From: Smittium mucronatum | Lineage: Eukaryota; Kickxellomycota; Harpellomycetes; Harpellales; Legeriomycetaceae | Assembly: GCA_001953115.1 (NCBI GenBank) | Contig: LSSL01003011.1 | Span: forward strand, 1-11,467 | Length of the DNA: 11,467 nucleotides | Reading direction: 5' to 3' | Shown here: positions 1-8,339 of the stretch, piece after piece | Numbering within the stretch: position 1 is the first letter of the stretch | Layout of the letters: every line of letters starts with the position of its first letter | The notes under the pieces: generated by a model | The model's input: the letters and a program-made list of their open reading frames with translations, nothing else | The model's database searches: none | Told to the model about the DNA's origin: nothing | Program-made: the position numbers and the translations under genes

Positions 1-1
1 T

Positions 2-455
2 TGAGTTCGATTTGGCAATTACGTAATCGATTTTGTCGATTTTGCCAAGCCGATAATCTCTAAATTTATTCCTACGATTTTTGATGGTAGAAATTGTTTT
101 TTTGGACAAGGGTTTTGACCAGTCTTCGGAAGCAGCTGTAGTGGCTTGAAGCCGCTTCGATTCTGCCCATACAGTATCAATAAGGCCTTTAGAAAGCTGA
201 TTTAGATCCATATCAGCATCAATTAATGAGCTAAATCTGTTACTATTGATTAATTGGTCGGCGGCCAATAGAATTCGATTCGCGTTAATTTTGATTTTTT
301 TGGCTGGAATTTCGAGTGAATCGAAATTCCATTCTGCAGTGATTGGCATATGGTCAGATATGTCGAGATTTTTGTTGGCGGTACACCAGTTTTCTCTGCT
401 TCTAGTCCAGCGTAGAATATATGGTCGATCATTCGACCGATTAACAAGATTCGCC
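2..455 (-). mobile_element. LINE (non-LTR retrotransposon) ORF2 fragment: end of APE-type endonuclease and following linker
   Basis: One minus-strand frame is free of stops from about base 517 down to base 2. It contains SDHMPITAEW (SDH at about 353-361), which matches the C-terminal SD-H-x-P-I motif of the exonuclease-endonuclease-phosphatase fold. In LINEs this endonuclease nicks the target DNA to prime reverse transcription. After it come roughly 100 residues rich in Lys, Arg and Ser, including LSKKTISTIKNRRNKFRDY. That fits the poorly conserved linker between endonuclease and reverse transcriptase, where Trp and basic stretches are usual. The frame runs off the left edge, so any reverse transcriptase would lie outside the window. 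The N-terminal part of the endonuclease is missing, because the opposite-strand DIRS relic starts at about 456. There is no plausible start codon or promoter. Family assignment rests on the SDH motif and the linker style; the clade cannot be given. Confidence 0.68.
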
Positions 456-1470
456 ACCTCCGGAGAACAGCAACCGCAATGATAAGCACCGGTACGGCTA
501 CAATCAGAGCCGCTGTGTCATTTTTTGGCAAGGCCCAAGAAATGATAGTGGCGATACTAAAGGGGTTCCTGAAGCTTCGCAGACTTATGGAGTTGAAGAT
601 CAACTATTTGAATGACAACCTGAAATTGAAATCGACAGTAATAATAACGGAGCCAGTATTAAAGAATCTGACCTGGCGGGGGAACCAACTGTCACAATGG
701 AATGGGAACTGCTTCCTTCCAGAAATTTCGGAACAGGAGATATTTACTTATACCAGCGACACTGGCTGGGGAGGGGGTCGTTGCTAGATCCCAGACCTAC
801 TCAGATTCCTGTTCAGAGCTCCTTATGAAATTGCATATCAATACAAAAGAATTGCTGAAAATATTATTGCGGTCCGACTCCCCTCAGCTGTTGGACGCTC
901 GGTATTAGTCTACTTAGACAATACCACAACATTAGCATACTTTCCCAAGTTTGGCGGTACAACATCCCCCAAATAACTGGAAATTACAGAGCAAATATGG
1001 AGTCATTGATTGAATAAAGGGACACGCCCACAGATCACTTACATTCTTTCAGCAATAAACCCGGCAGATGCGCCATCTAGGATGACTGCCCATACATAAT
1101 GGTCGATTTCCCCTACCGTCTTTAAGGAAATCCAGGTCCAGTTCGGAAGCAGCGACATAGATCTATTAGCGTCAGCAAAAAACACGCAACTGGAGAAATA
1201 TTACAGCTGTTGCCCCGACAAGGAAGCAGTAGCAATAGACGCCTTCATCCAGCTATGGTCTCAATGCAAGAAAACGTACTGCTGCCTACCGTGGAACTTG
1301 ATACATCACGTAATTCAGAAAATTTGTAGATAACGGTTGACACTAATACTAGTAAACCCACAGTGGCCATCGGCAACGTGGTATCCAGGCCTAATGAAGT
1401 TGGCAACTTGCCAACCAATATCCTTACCGACAACATTGGTGGTGCCAGACCCCAAAAGCGACAAGCGCCT
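456..1470 (+). pseudogene. DIRS reverse transcriptase end plus RNase H and C-terminal tail, frameshifted
   Basis: The relic opens with the end of RT (ATIRAAVSFFGKAQEM, from about 497), then LSQWNGNCFLPE (about 692-727) and the first RNase H motif TYTSDTGWGG (746-775). The family usually has TDAS there, so the catalytic Asp appears as Tyr (tat at 749-751, one base from gat). A frame-3 stretch follows (HINTKELLKILL, about 834-869), then frame 2 again with LVYLDNTTTLAYF (second Asp, 917-919) and NPADAPSR (1058-1081, third Asp at 1067-1069). The tail has IDLLASAKN, CCLPWNLIHHVI and WPSATWYPGL (from 1364), as in DIRS polyproteins. Frame-2 stops lie at 974-976, 1007-1009, 1097-1099 and 1331-1333. 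Frame changes fall near 775, near 860-880 and between about 1440 and 1475. RNase H would remove the RNA strand during element replication; this copy cannot encode it. Confidence 0.78.
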
Positions 1471-2523
1471 TTAAAGAAGAACAAGTCTTGGTATTTAATG
1501 GCTTGGAACATAAGCGGCGCTCCCTCCTCAGCCAAGGTCTTGAAGATCAAGCCATTGAATATTATTTTGTCCAATCCAAGAACAGATAAGCGAATTTGGC
1601 ACAATGATCACACACAACAACGCTTTTCGGCTTGGCGCATTAATCAAGGAATATTCAGGCCCATTAATTCCGCTGACATAGTCAACTTCCTAGCAAAGCC
1701 CTATTTTGAAGACAAATTAGTCCCATCAAAAATAAAGGCATAAAAATCGGCACTGATGCATATCTGCAGTGACCCATCGTTAATTGTACTAGCACCTTTT
1801 TTCGCCAATTTCTTGGATGTCCTAAAGGTTACTTCAATCAGATCATTTTTTCAAGCATCGTTTGATATATCTCCATTAATAACTCAACTAAGAAAGAGGG
1901 GACCATCCTCAGATCTAGAAATCAATCTTTTGAAATCAAAACATTGCTTGTTTTTATAGATCTGTGGATTCTTACGTGCAAGAGAAATTCAACGTATTGA
2001 CAACTCTATGACTATAATTTCTAATGAAGTCCTTAGACTAGTGGTGGTAGCACCGAAGGAAAAGAGCGGAGGCCAACTAATCATAAAGCCATGAGAGATA
2101 AAATCTCATGTTGATCCTCTATTATTACCTGTAAAAGCATATAATTCATATATCATACACTTCAAGGATGTACAGTGTATGCGGAAAAATGACAATACCC
2201 TATTTACTACCTCTTCTATGTTATTAAGAAATATCCGTGACTTTACTAAACTTCTCAGTGTTGAATCGATTTCCAGGCATTTTCATATGCTTTCAGATCC
2301 TATTTTACTTCCAAAAAATACCCCTCGTCTCAAAACTTGGGACTTAGGGACAACTTTGGCAGCTGCCGCAGGCGTCCCTTCTTCAGATATTGTTGCACAC
2401 TCATTCTGGTCAAACTATTATATGTTTGAAAATTACAAACGTTTGTCTCGCAGTACAAATTCAAACATTACTGAATCTGTACTGCCTCTGGAGAAACATA
2501 ATATGATGCCACTTGAAGTATAA
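1471..2523 (+). pseudogene. DIRS tyrosine recombinase (YR), broken by three in-frame stops
   Basis: Frame 1 can be followed for about 350 codons with no frameshift. It is interrupted only by TAA at 1741-1743, TAG at 1957-1959 and TGA at 2092-2094, and ends at TAA 2521-2523. The N-terminal part (KNKSWYLMAWNISG, QQRFSAWRINQGI, ADIVNFLAKPYFEDKL) fits the linker and helical core-binding domain. CGFLRAREIQRI (1963-1998) carries the first catalytic Arg (1975-1977). The C-terminal block LGTTLAAAAGV, then DIVAHSFWS, then MFENYKRLSR is typical of DIRS recombinases. Two key sites look lost. The Arg of the H-x-x-R box is Trp (tgg, 2338-2340). The nucleophilic Tyr, expected four residues after the Phe in F-x-x-F-Y, is Lys (aaa, 2437-2439). 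The family enzyme integrates the circular cDNA. The placement of the lost residues relies on my memory of the family pattern. Confidence 0.8.
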
Positions 2524-2660
2524 TGTAATAATTAAACGATTTTAAGAAGATTAATAAAAATTATACGAAATTGGAATCATATTAGTACCGCCCGCGCATT
2601 ACTCATTGTTATTTCCAGTGCTTTAGATGATGAATATATCAATGATACGTACTTAATGCT
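2524..2660 (+). repeat. Probable 3' non-coding end of the DIRS element
   Basis: After the recombinase stop come about 60 AT-rich bases. A conspicuous GC-rich stretch, taccgcccgcgcattactca, then starts at 2586 and is followed by moderately GC sequence to about 2650. DIRS-type elements end in inverted or split terminal repeats, and this is where the right terminal repeat should be. The matching left end is missing through truncation, so the repeat cannot be confirmed within the window. The limit at 2660 is approximate. Confidence 0.4.
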
Positions 2661-2827
2661 ATATACCTGAAAATAAAGAAAAAATTTATTTTTTTCATTC
2701 TTTTACTTTATTTATTTTTAACTAATTTTTAAAAAATTTATTTGAAATTTTTGTCTAACCAATAAAAGATGATAACACTTAATATGATTTCAATTTCATA
2801 TAATTTAAATTTATCTTCTTAAAATCG

Positions 2828-2934
2828 ATTGATTATTACATTAATTGGCATAATCAATTACAATAAATATTTTATATTAATAGAATATTACTCTAAAAAG
2901 AGATCTAATAATAGATATTTAACATTCTATTAAT
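2828..2934. repeat. Two adjacent perfect short inverted repeats
   Basis: attgattat (2828-2836) pairs with ataatcaat (2850-2858) across a 13-base loop. Next to it, attaatagaat (2876-2886) pairs with attctattaat (2924-2934) across 37 bases. Both arms are perfect, at 9 and 11 bp, but the sequence is nearly all A and T, so chance is a serious explanation. No coding sequence is nearby. Confidence 0.45.
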
Positions 2935-3633
2935 AGCTTATTAATAGTTTAAATATAACTAATTGATAATTAAGATCATTCTGATTTACTTTAAATAATC
3001 ATCGATTTCTAATTTTAAACGACACCTTTTTTTTGAGGAATAATCATCTTTGTTTTTTTATCCTTAAATAAATTATCTTATCAAATTAAACTCTATTCAG
3101 CTTTTATGATCTAATACAAATCTATCGGTTGATTTCCACTAAATACTCATATCAGTATATAATTCAGTTAAATTAAAAACACCGGAAATAGTAATTATTT
3201 AATCAGCAAGCCAAACTATTTCTCACTATCTCACCCCATAATTTTTTGCTTTATAAATAATCATGGTTTTGTTACATAATACTGCAGTTAGATATGGATA
3301 AAAATTCTATATCCTTGCCAAAATATTTTTTTATGCAGAAATTTTTCCCTGAAAGGGTTAATATAGTATGTTTTCAATATATTCAAGACATTTCAAAATA
3401 AACAAGTATTTTTATAAATTTAGTATTATTTTACTATTGTTAATTTACATACATAATTTCTGCCAATAGCTCACCAAATTATTTTTTTGAATTGCTCAGC
3501 AGTAGCCACTCAAATTCAGTAATTGGAAAAATATTTGGAAACGTGATTTTTTATCAAATGATAAAGGTAAATTAATTTTCCACACTAGTTGATCTCCGTA
3601 AAATGTTATAAAATGAATTACATGTATTCTCTT

Positions 3634-3698
3634 GAGCTAAGTCCGCGAAAAAATTAAGTCGGAATTTTGAATTTCTTGTTTGAAATGCGGAATTGAGC
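3634..3698. repeat. Imperfect inverted repeat in a slightly GC-richer patch
   Basis: gctaagtccgc (3636-3646) is a near reverse complement of gcggaattgagc (3687-3698). A second copy of aagtc followed by g and then A/T lies between them (3655 on). The CG dinucleotides stand out in DNA of roughly 23% GC. It could be the end of a small decayed element, but no partner end was found. Confidence 0.3.
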
Positions 3699-4053
3699 CG
3701 AATTATAATTTATTTGATAAATTTTTTCGAGAAAAGGCTTTATTTTACTCTATAAACTACTGTGAAATCGAAATTTAATCATATCCAAACCAATAGAAAT
3801 GAAAATTATATAATTTCTCTAAAAAGTTATACTATTTTGCCTTTAGATGATTTATTTTAGTAATTTTATGTTCATGATTTACCAATTATTTTGGAATTGC
3901 TTTTAATGTCGATTTCCGAATTAGGAAATTAGATTGATTTGATAGGTTAATTACTAATATCTAAAAGAATCTACCAAATGTTTGTGAGATTTTCTTTGAG
4001 GGCAGAAGTTATTGTTAAATATTAATTTACTGGAAATTTCATAAAAAATATGA

Positions 4054-4151
4054 TAGTTATTTAGATAATCTACAGTTATTTAGATTTCCTGAAAAATTGT
4101 GATACCCCCGTTTAATTAGCTGACTATTTTAGCAATAATCTTCCAATAAAA
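4054..4151 (+). repeat. Left terminal inverted repeat (core 4088-4151)
   Basis: The core begins cctgaaaaattgtgataccc and ends ccaataaaa. Against the reverse complement of 5422-5485 it differs at 8 of 64 positions. The outer 34 bases (4054-4087) match poorly apart from tagttatt at the extreme end. Beyond the inner end (4152 on) similarity stops abruptly. Confidence 0.75.
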
Positions 4152-5421
4152 GTGAAATTGGAAACGATTTTAAAATCTGCCGATGAGATATTCGATATTA
4201 TACTTGATAAAAAAAATGGCAACTTTAACTAAAACTATAGAGAAAATAACAGAATGATGAAAAAAAGTTCTGGTATATATTCAATGTTATTCAGATTAAA
4301 AATACCAATTTTGTGATTATGTTTTTCGTTCCTTTTATCTTCTTCTTTCAAACAATTTATATATCATTTTCGTGACCTTCAGGTAAGTCTATGTATCCAT
4401 TTTTAAATTAATATGTGTGAATTAATATTATAAATGAATTATCCATTTATTGTATTACAAAAAATTTTCAATGTATTAGACTTATTTAGTTACTCGTTAT
4501 ATTTTTTATAATATTATTTCTGACTAGTTCAGTTAAACTCAAAAAATTCATCAAAAAAGAGTGCTCCGAATCAAATCAAGAGAAGAAATAATATCAATTT
4601 ACTGGTCTAGGATTTAATGTTAACTCCTGATTATTTTCTATAAACAGTAAATAAAATTTTATAGCAGTTGAAAGGTTTGGAGAGATTATGAAAAAAACTT
4701 CTTTTTTAAGCGTTATCATATGTTCGGTAAGAATTGATTTTTTACTAATTTTTTTGATTTTTTTTTAACCTTATCAGAAATAAAATTTCCTAAAATTATT
4801 GGTTTTTTATTTTTTATTGTCATTATTTTGGAAATAACATTAATAAATATATAAGTTTTTGATTGTTTTAAAGTAACTTGAATTTATGATCTAAATTATG
4901 AAATACCTATGAAAACTTCTTTTTAAGTCGATTCGTTTAAGGTTTGGTGAAAAATGAGAATTTGAATTTTTGAACTAAGCTCCAGAATTATTTTTTTTGA
5001 TTCTTATACATGTAAATATATTGTAGTGATGACTTATTATAGGTTTTAGTAACTCAAAAAGATCTTATATGTCATAAAATTAACTTTAAAGGAATTGGGG
5101 GGAGGTAAGGTTTAAAGAAAATATTTAATGTCTCTAATTAATACACCTCAGGCTTTATTAATACTGAAACCTGATGATTACAGTTATTTCATTTATTTGT
5201 TATAGGATAAACTATACAGAGTAGTACAATAATTTAATTGAGCTAGAAAATCATCAACTATAATGTTTTTAGTAAATGAAAACAGTGTTGAGTAGCTGGA
5301 AGATTAATAGATTTTTGACCCCAGTACAATTATTAGATATAATACACGATATTTCTGAGATTTAGTACTAACATAAAAAAGACAAACAGAGACAACGAAT
5401 AAAACAAAAAAATAATTGGAA

Positions 5422-5520
5422 TTTTATTGGCAGATTATTTCTAATATAATCAGATAATAAAAAGGGGGTATCCCAATTTTTCAGGTTATCAATATATTTT
5501 TCGGACTCTCGTAATAACTA
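5422..5520 (-). repeat. Right terminal inverted repeat (core 5422-5485)
   Basis: Read on the minus strand, the core starts cctgaaaaattgggataccc and ends ccaataaaa, mirroring 4088-4151. The outer part contains ggactctcg and ends in aataacta at 5513-5520. The CCCCC/GGGGG block, kept in both arms, is striking in such AT-rich DNA and argues against chance matching. Confidence 0.75.
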
Positions 5521-5825
5521 GCAGATTTTTATTTCTTTACCCAGAGGTTATCATATTAAATATTCGTTTGGCGTTAATAATAAGACAGAATCTTGAAAAA
5601 GAAGATGAAATTGTGAAAAATCCACAAATTCCGTAAGAAACAGATGTATTTAATTTTCACCAGCCATTTTCACCCGCGAGTTTATTAAAAAATAAGCAAA
5701 AAAATTAAGTAAAAAAGCATTGGTCAGATTTATCTTTACCATCTTATAATTGCTTTCTTTGTTATTGTTGCGGGATTGGATCAAAACAAGAACCAAAAAT
5801 CAAATAACAGTTTTATTTTATTTAG

Positions 5826-5980
5826 CTCTTTCATTCTGGGTGGATCTTTTTGTGCCATTTTCATAGCCAATATCTATGCCGTGTTTGACTTCAGCTTAAA
5901 AATCATCTTTCTGTTGGCTTGTTTTCGAAACTAACAAATATAATTTTGTAAATTTAGTAAATCAATGTATTTGACACACA
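5826..5980 (-). repeat. Diverged repeat unit, copy A
   Basis: This is one of two similar stretches of about 155 bp in direct orientation, offset by 377 bp (the other starts at 6203). Both open with ctctttc, keep gccatttt 21 bases later, and stay alignable to gacacaca here and gcgcaca in copy B with a one-base length difference. I judge identity at roughly 60-65% by eye. On the minus strand this copy reads HGIDIGYENGTK. The frame is soon broken by a stop (taa after NERAK), so it is not a working gene by itself. I do not recognise the family. Confidence 0.5.
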
Positions 5981-6202
5981 GTAATGAAAGAAATAAGGGA
6001 CTAATGAAGGGCTAAGATATAAATGAATGGAGAATAATGGTTCCCAAATAATTTCTTTTTTTAGCTACTTGTATGAAAAAATAACCTTCTATTAAATCAC
6101 CTTTAATATGATTATTTTTACAGAATCTTAAAGGCAAGTATAAATAAAAAAAATATATCTTTTTTTTTTTTTTGAATTGAATCCATATGAGGATCTGATT
6201 AA

Positions 6203-6358
6203 CTCTTTCGTCGTAGGTGTATAATTTCATGCCATTTTCGAGCCCAATATTTATGTTGCCTTTATTTTCATTCAAAAAATTAATACTCTATTGGCCTAAC
6301 TGTTGAAATTGGTTAATAAATTTGTATAAATTTAGCGAATTGGATTACTTAGCGCACA
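6203..6358 (-). repeat. Diverged repeat unit, copy B
   Basis: Second copy of the unit at 5826-5980. Its minus-strand reading NINIGLENGMK corresponds to DIGYENGTK in copy A, and DERVNQ to NERAK. The shared I-(D/N)-I-G-x-E-N-G core suggests that the ancestral unit was coding, or that both derive from the same transposon end. The open frame through copy B runs 6275 down to 6012 (87 codons), but its second half is low-complexity, encoded by a run of 14 T (about 6160-6173). I do not call it a real gene. Confidence 0.5.
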
Positions 6359-8339
6359 TGGAAACGAATTAGTTATTATAGAAAAAAAACATACCAAAAA
6401 AATAAAGTGTAAATAAATAATATATCAAGAAAAAAAAATGTTATGATTCAAAATTATTAGCAAGTAGTTTGAATATTTTGGAAAAAATACTGTTTCCATT
6501 TTTAAACCGTCCAAATGGGATTTTAATAAGAATATTAGAGCCAATGATATAAATGAACAAAATCCTGCGGATTTTTAACAATATTTGCGGCAATAGTTAG
6601 GCTGGAAAAATGATTATTACCTATTTAGTTTATATATTTGCGGATTATTTCCCATTATATCTAAATTTACATCATTTTGTCCATAAAATTTATTAAAATT
6701 AAATTTTCAATACTTTCCTAGCTTTGAAAAATAACATTAATATAATTTATTGAGCTATTGATAATTTATAAAAATAAATAAAAATTTTACTTTTTATTGG
6801 TAAAATGGAAAGATTTTGTGTTAGCCAATGATAATTTTAGTAAAAATAAGTCTGGTCTTGAAAATAATCTCCCAAATATGGCGGGTTTGAATTACATAAA
6901 GAAACCAGCCATTTATTTTTTGAAAATATTTTTATTAATTAAAAATTGAATTTACTTAGAAATAAGCTTCTGTATTTTTTTTGACTAGTAATTAGGAAAT
7001 TATATCCTCTCGTTTTTTCAATAGAAATTTAATTTTTAAATGGAAATTGATTTTAAAATTGTGATTTTTACAATATATGACACTTAAGATCTAATTTAAT
7101 GGTTAGAAAATTAACATCTGACATTTTTTTATTTTCTCCCGCATAATAGTCTGAAAATTTAAGCAAAGATCTGATCTTTTTTATTGAGGTAAAATTGTAT
7201 TTTGAAATAAAAAAATAATAAGACTTTAAATTTCTATCAAAAATAACATGCCAACATAATAAATACCCTTATAATTGCAAAACCTAGACTAAAAAATTTT
7301 CATTCGAAATCTATTATGGTAGAAAAAGGAAATTTTTTTTTAAATTTAAATCTCTTATTTCAAAAAATTTATGGTTTTCAAATTATTCAGGCGAGTTTGA
7401 ATAGAAATAATAATCACAAATATTAATATTAGCAGCATTATTTGATATTCTTTAGCTAGTAACTTTAAATATGTTTTCTTTATTTTATTTAGGTCAAAGA
7501 TTCTCGAAGTCTTTTCAAAAAAAGCTGTCAAATAATCTAGAGAATTTATTATAGAGCACTCATAACTATTTTGGAAAATTAAATATCGGATTTTTTTAAA
7601 AAATCGATTAATCTCTACTAATTAATGCCGTAAAAAGTTCCAAAGCTCTGTCCAAGTATTTTTCCTCAATCTATACAAATTTAGATCTTCGATTTAAGAA
7701 TTCACTGTTTATAAATACCTTATGTTAAATTAATTTATTTTTATTTCAATACTCAATTTTATTATTATTATCATTATTTACAAATAAATTTTTTTTAATG
7801 TTCAGAGATGTTCTTTAATTTATTTGGGGGGGTGTTTTTGATTTATGAAATTGATAATATATAATAGTAAAAAATTTATCATAAATATAATTTAATTTAT
7901 GAATTGATAGTTTTAAAATAATAAAATATCTAAACTTGAATTCTTTTTAATTTTACTGGACCTTCCAGCTTTCTTTTTGAAATTAAAGTTATTATCAATA
8001 TATCAATTCTTTTGAATTCAATAAAAAATTAATAAAGTGAACACATTTTTTTGGTTTCAAATATTTATACACGAGCAATAAAAATCTTTCCAAGTTCTGT
8101 GTTTTTTTTTTGGAATATAAATTTCTTGTTTTCAAAAAATTGGATAAAATAATCAAAACTTTCAAACTCCAATGCTTTCAACTTGTTTGATATATATTCT
8201 AATTCAAGTTTGTTAATAGTATATTTAGATACACTAAAAAAATTCTTTCTTCTTTATTTTCCACCATATTAAAAAAATTTCTTTTTCTTTTTTTAACGAG
8301 ATTTCATTATTTTCAACCATTCAGTATTAAGGTGTACAT
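6359..8339. other. AT-rich stretch with no recognisable gene
   Basis: About 2 kb with GC near 20%, many runs of A or T, and stops throughout all frames. One small perfect palindrome (aaaatcc tgc ggatttt, 6559-6575) and a short GC-richer patch near 6840-6900 are the only irregularities. No RNA gene, transposase motif or terminal repeat pair was found. Confidence 0.6.

Larger units (their letters stand above)
456..2660 (+). mobile_element. Decayed 5'-truncated DIRS-like tyrosine-recombinase retroelement
   Basis: DIRS elements are retrotransposons that carry reverse transcriptase, RNase H and a tyrosine recombinase instead of an integrase. The same order is seen here on the plus strand: the end of RT, RNase H, the tail after RNase H, then a recombinase ending at 2523. 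Coding sequence moves from frame 2 to 3, back to 2 and then to 1, and carries at least seven in-frame stops. The left end is cut inside the RT domain, so the gag-like ORF, most of RT and the left terminal repeat are absent. The right limit of about 2660 is an estimate from where GC-richer sequence gives way to very AT-rich DNA. The block is roughly 40-45% GC against 17-25% further right, which suggests an origin unlike the flanking DNA or a more recent insertion. It is not autonomous. Confidence 0.8.
2661..4053. other. AT-rich stretch with no recognisable gene
   Basis: About 1.4 kb at roughly 20-25% GC, dominated by A and T runs. Stops are dense in all six frames and no conserved protein motif stands out. 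The only structure I found is a few short inverted repeats, listed separately. It may be old decayed transposon or intergenic DNA; nothing in it points to a function. Confidence 0.6.
4054..5520. mobile_element. Candidate non-autonomous DNA transposon bounded by long inverted repeats
   Basis: The segment is flanked by inverted repeats whose cores are both exactly 64 bp and match at 56 of 64 positions without a gap. Further out, both ends carry the 8-mer tagttatt (reverse complement on the right) at almost the same distance from the core, 34 and 35 bases. That puts the outer ends at 4054 and 5520. If TA is the duplicated target, the element itself is 4056-5518, about 1.46 kb. TA target sites are used by Tc1/mariner and pogo-like elements. 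Because the ends are inverted copies, TA on both sides is not independent proof. The interior of about 1.27 kb is AT-rich, and I could not find an open frame or transposase motif in it. It is therefore either a deletion derivative or so decayed that its gene is lost. Superfamily assignment is tentative. Confidence 0.68.

Noticed and set aside
250..603. Minus-strand open frame of 117 codons
   Set aside because: It overlaps the LINE frame out of register in its lower part and lies antisense to the DIRS RT end in its upper part. It has no motif of its own apart from IDHIF, which may reflect a small shift in the LINE endonuclease.
1245..1604. Minus-strand open frame of 119 codons
   Set aside because: It is antisense to the DIRS polyprotein tail and recombinase start, whose plus-strand motifs are clear. 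It shows no conserved domain.
4152..5421. Transposase remnant inside the inverted-repeat element
   Set aside because: I looked for DDE or helix-turn-helix motifs on both strands and found none. The longest open runs are short and low in complexity.
5694..5900. Plus-strand hydrophobic stretch suggesting a membrane protein
   Set aside because: T-rich DNA yields Phe, Leu and Ile runs by composition alone. The frame has stops on both sides and overlaps repeat copy A.
6012..6275. Minus-strand 87-codon frame as a host gene
   Set aside because: About half of it comes from low-complexity A/T runs. Only the first 25 or so residues have a counterpart in copy A, where the frame is broken.
5826..6358. 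Sel1-like repeat protein, suggested by IG-x-ENG and DER
   Set aside because: Sel1 units are about 36 residues (108 bp), which does not fit the 377-bp offset. Both copies also lack the residues between IG and ENG that the repeat needs.
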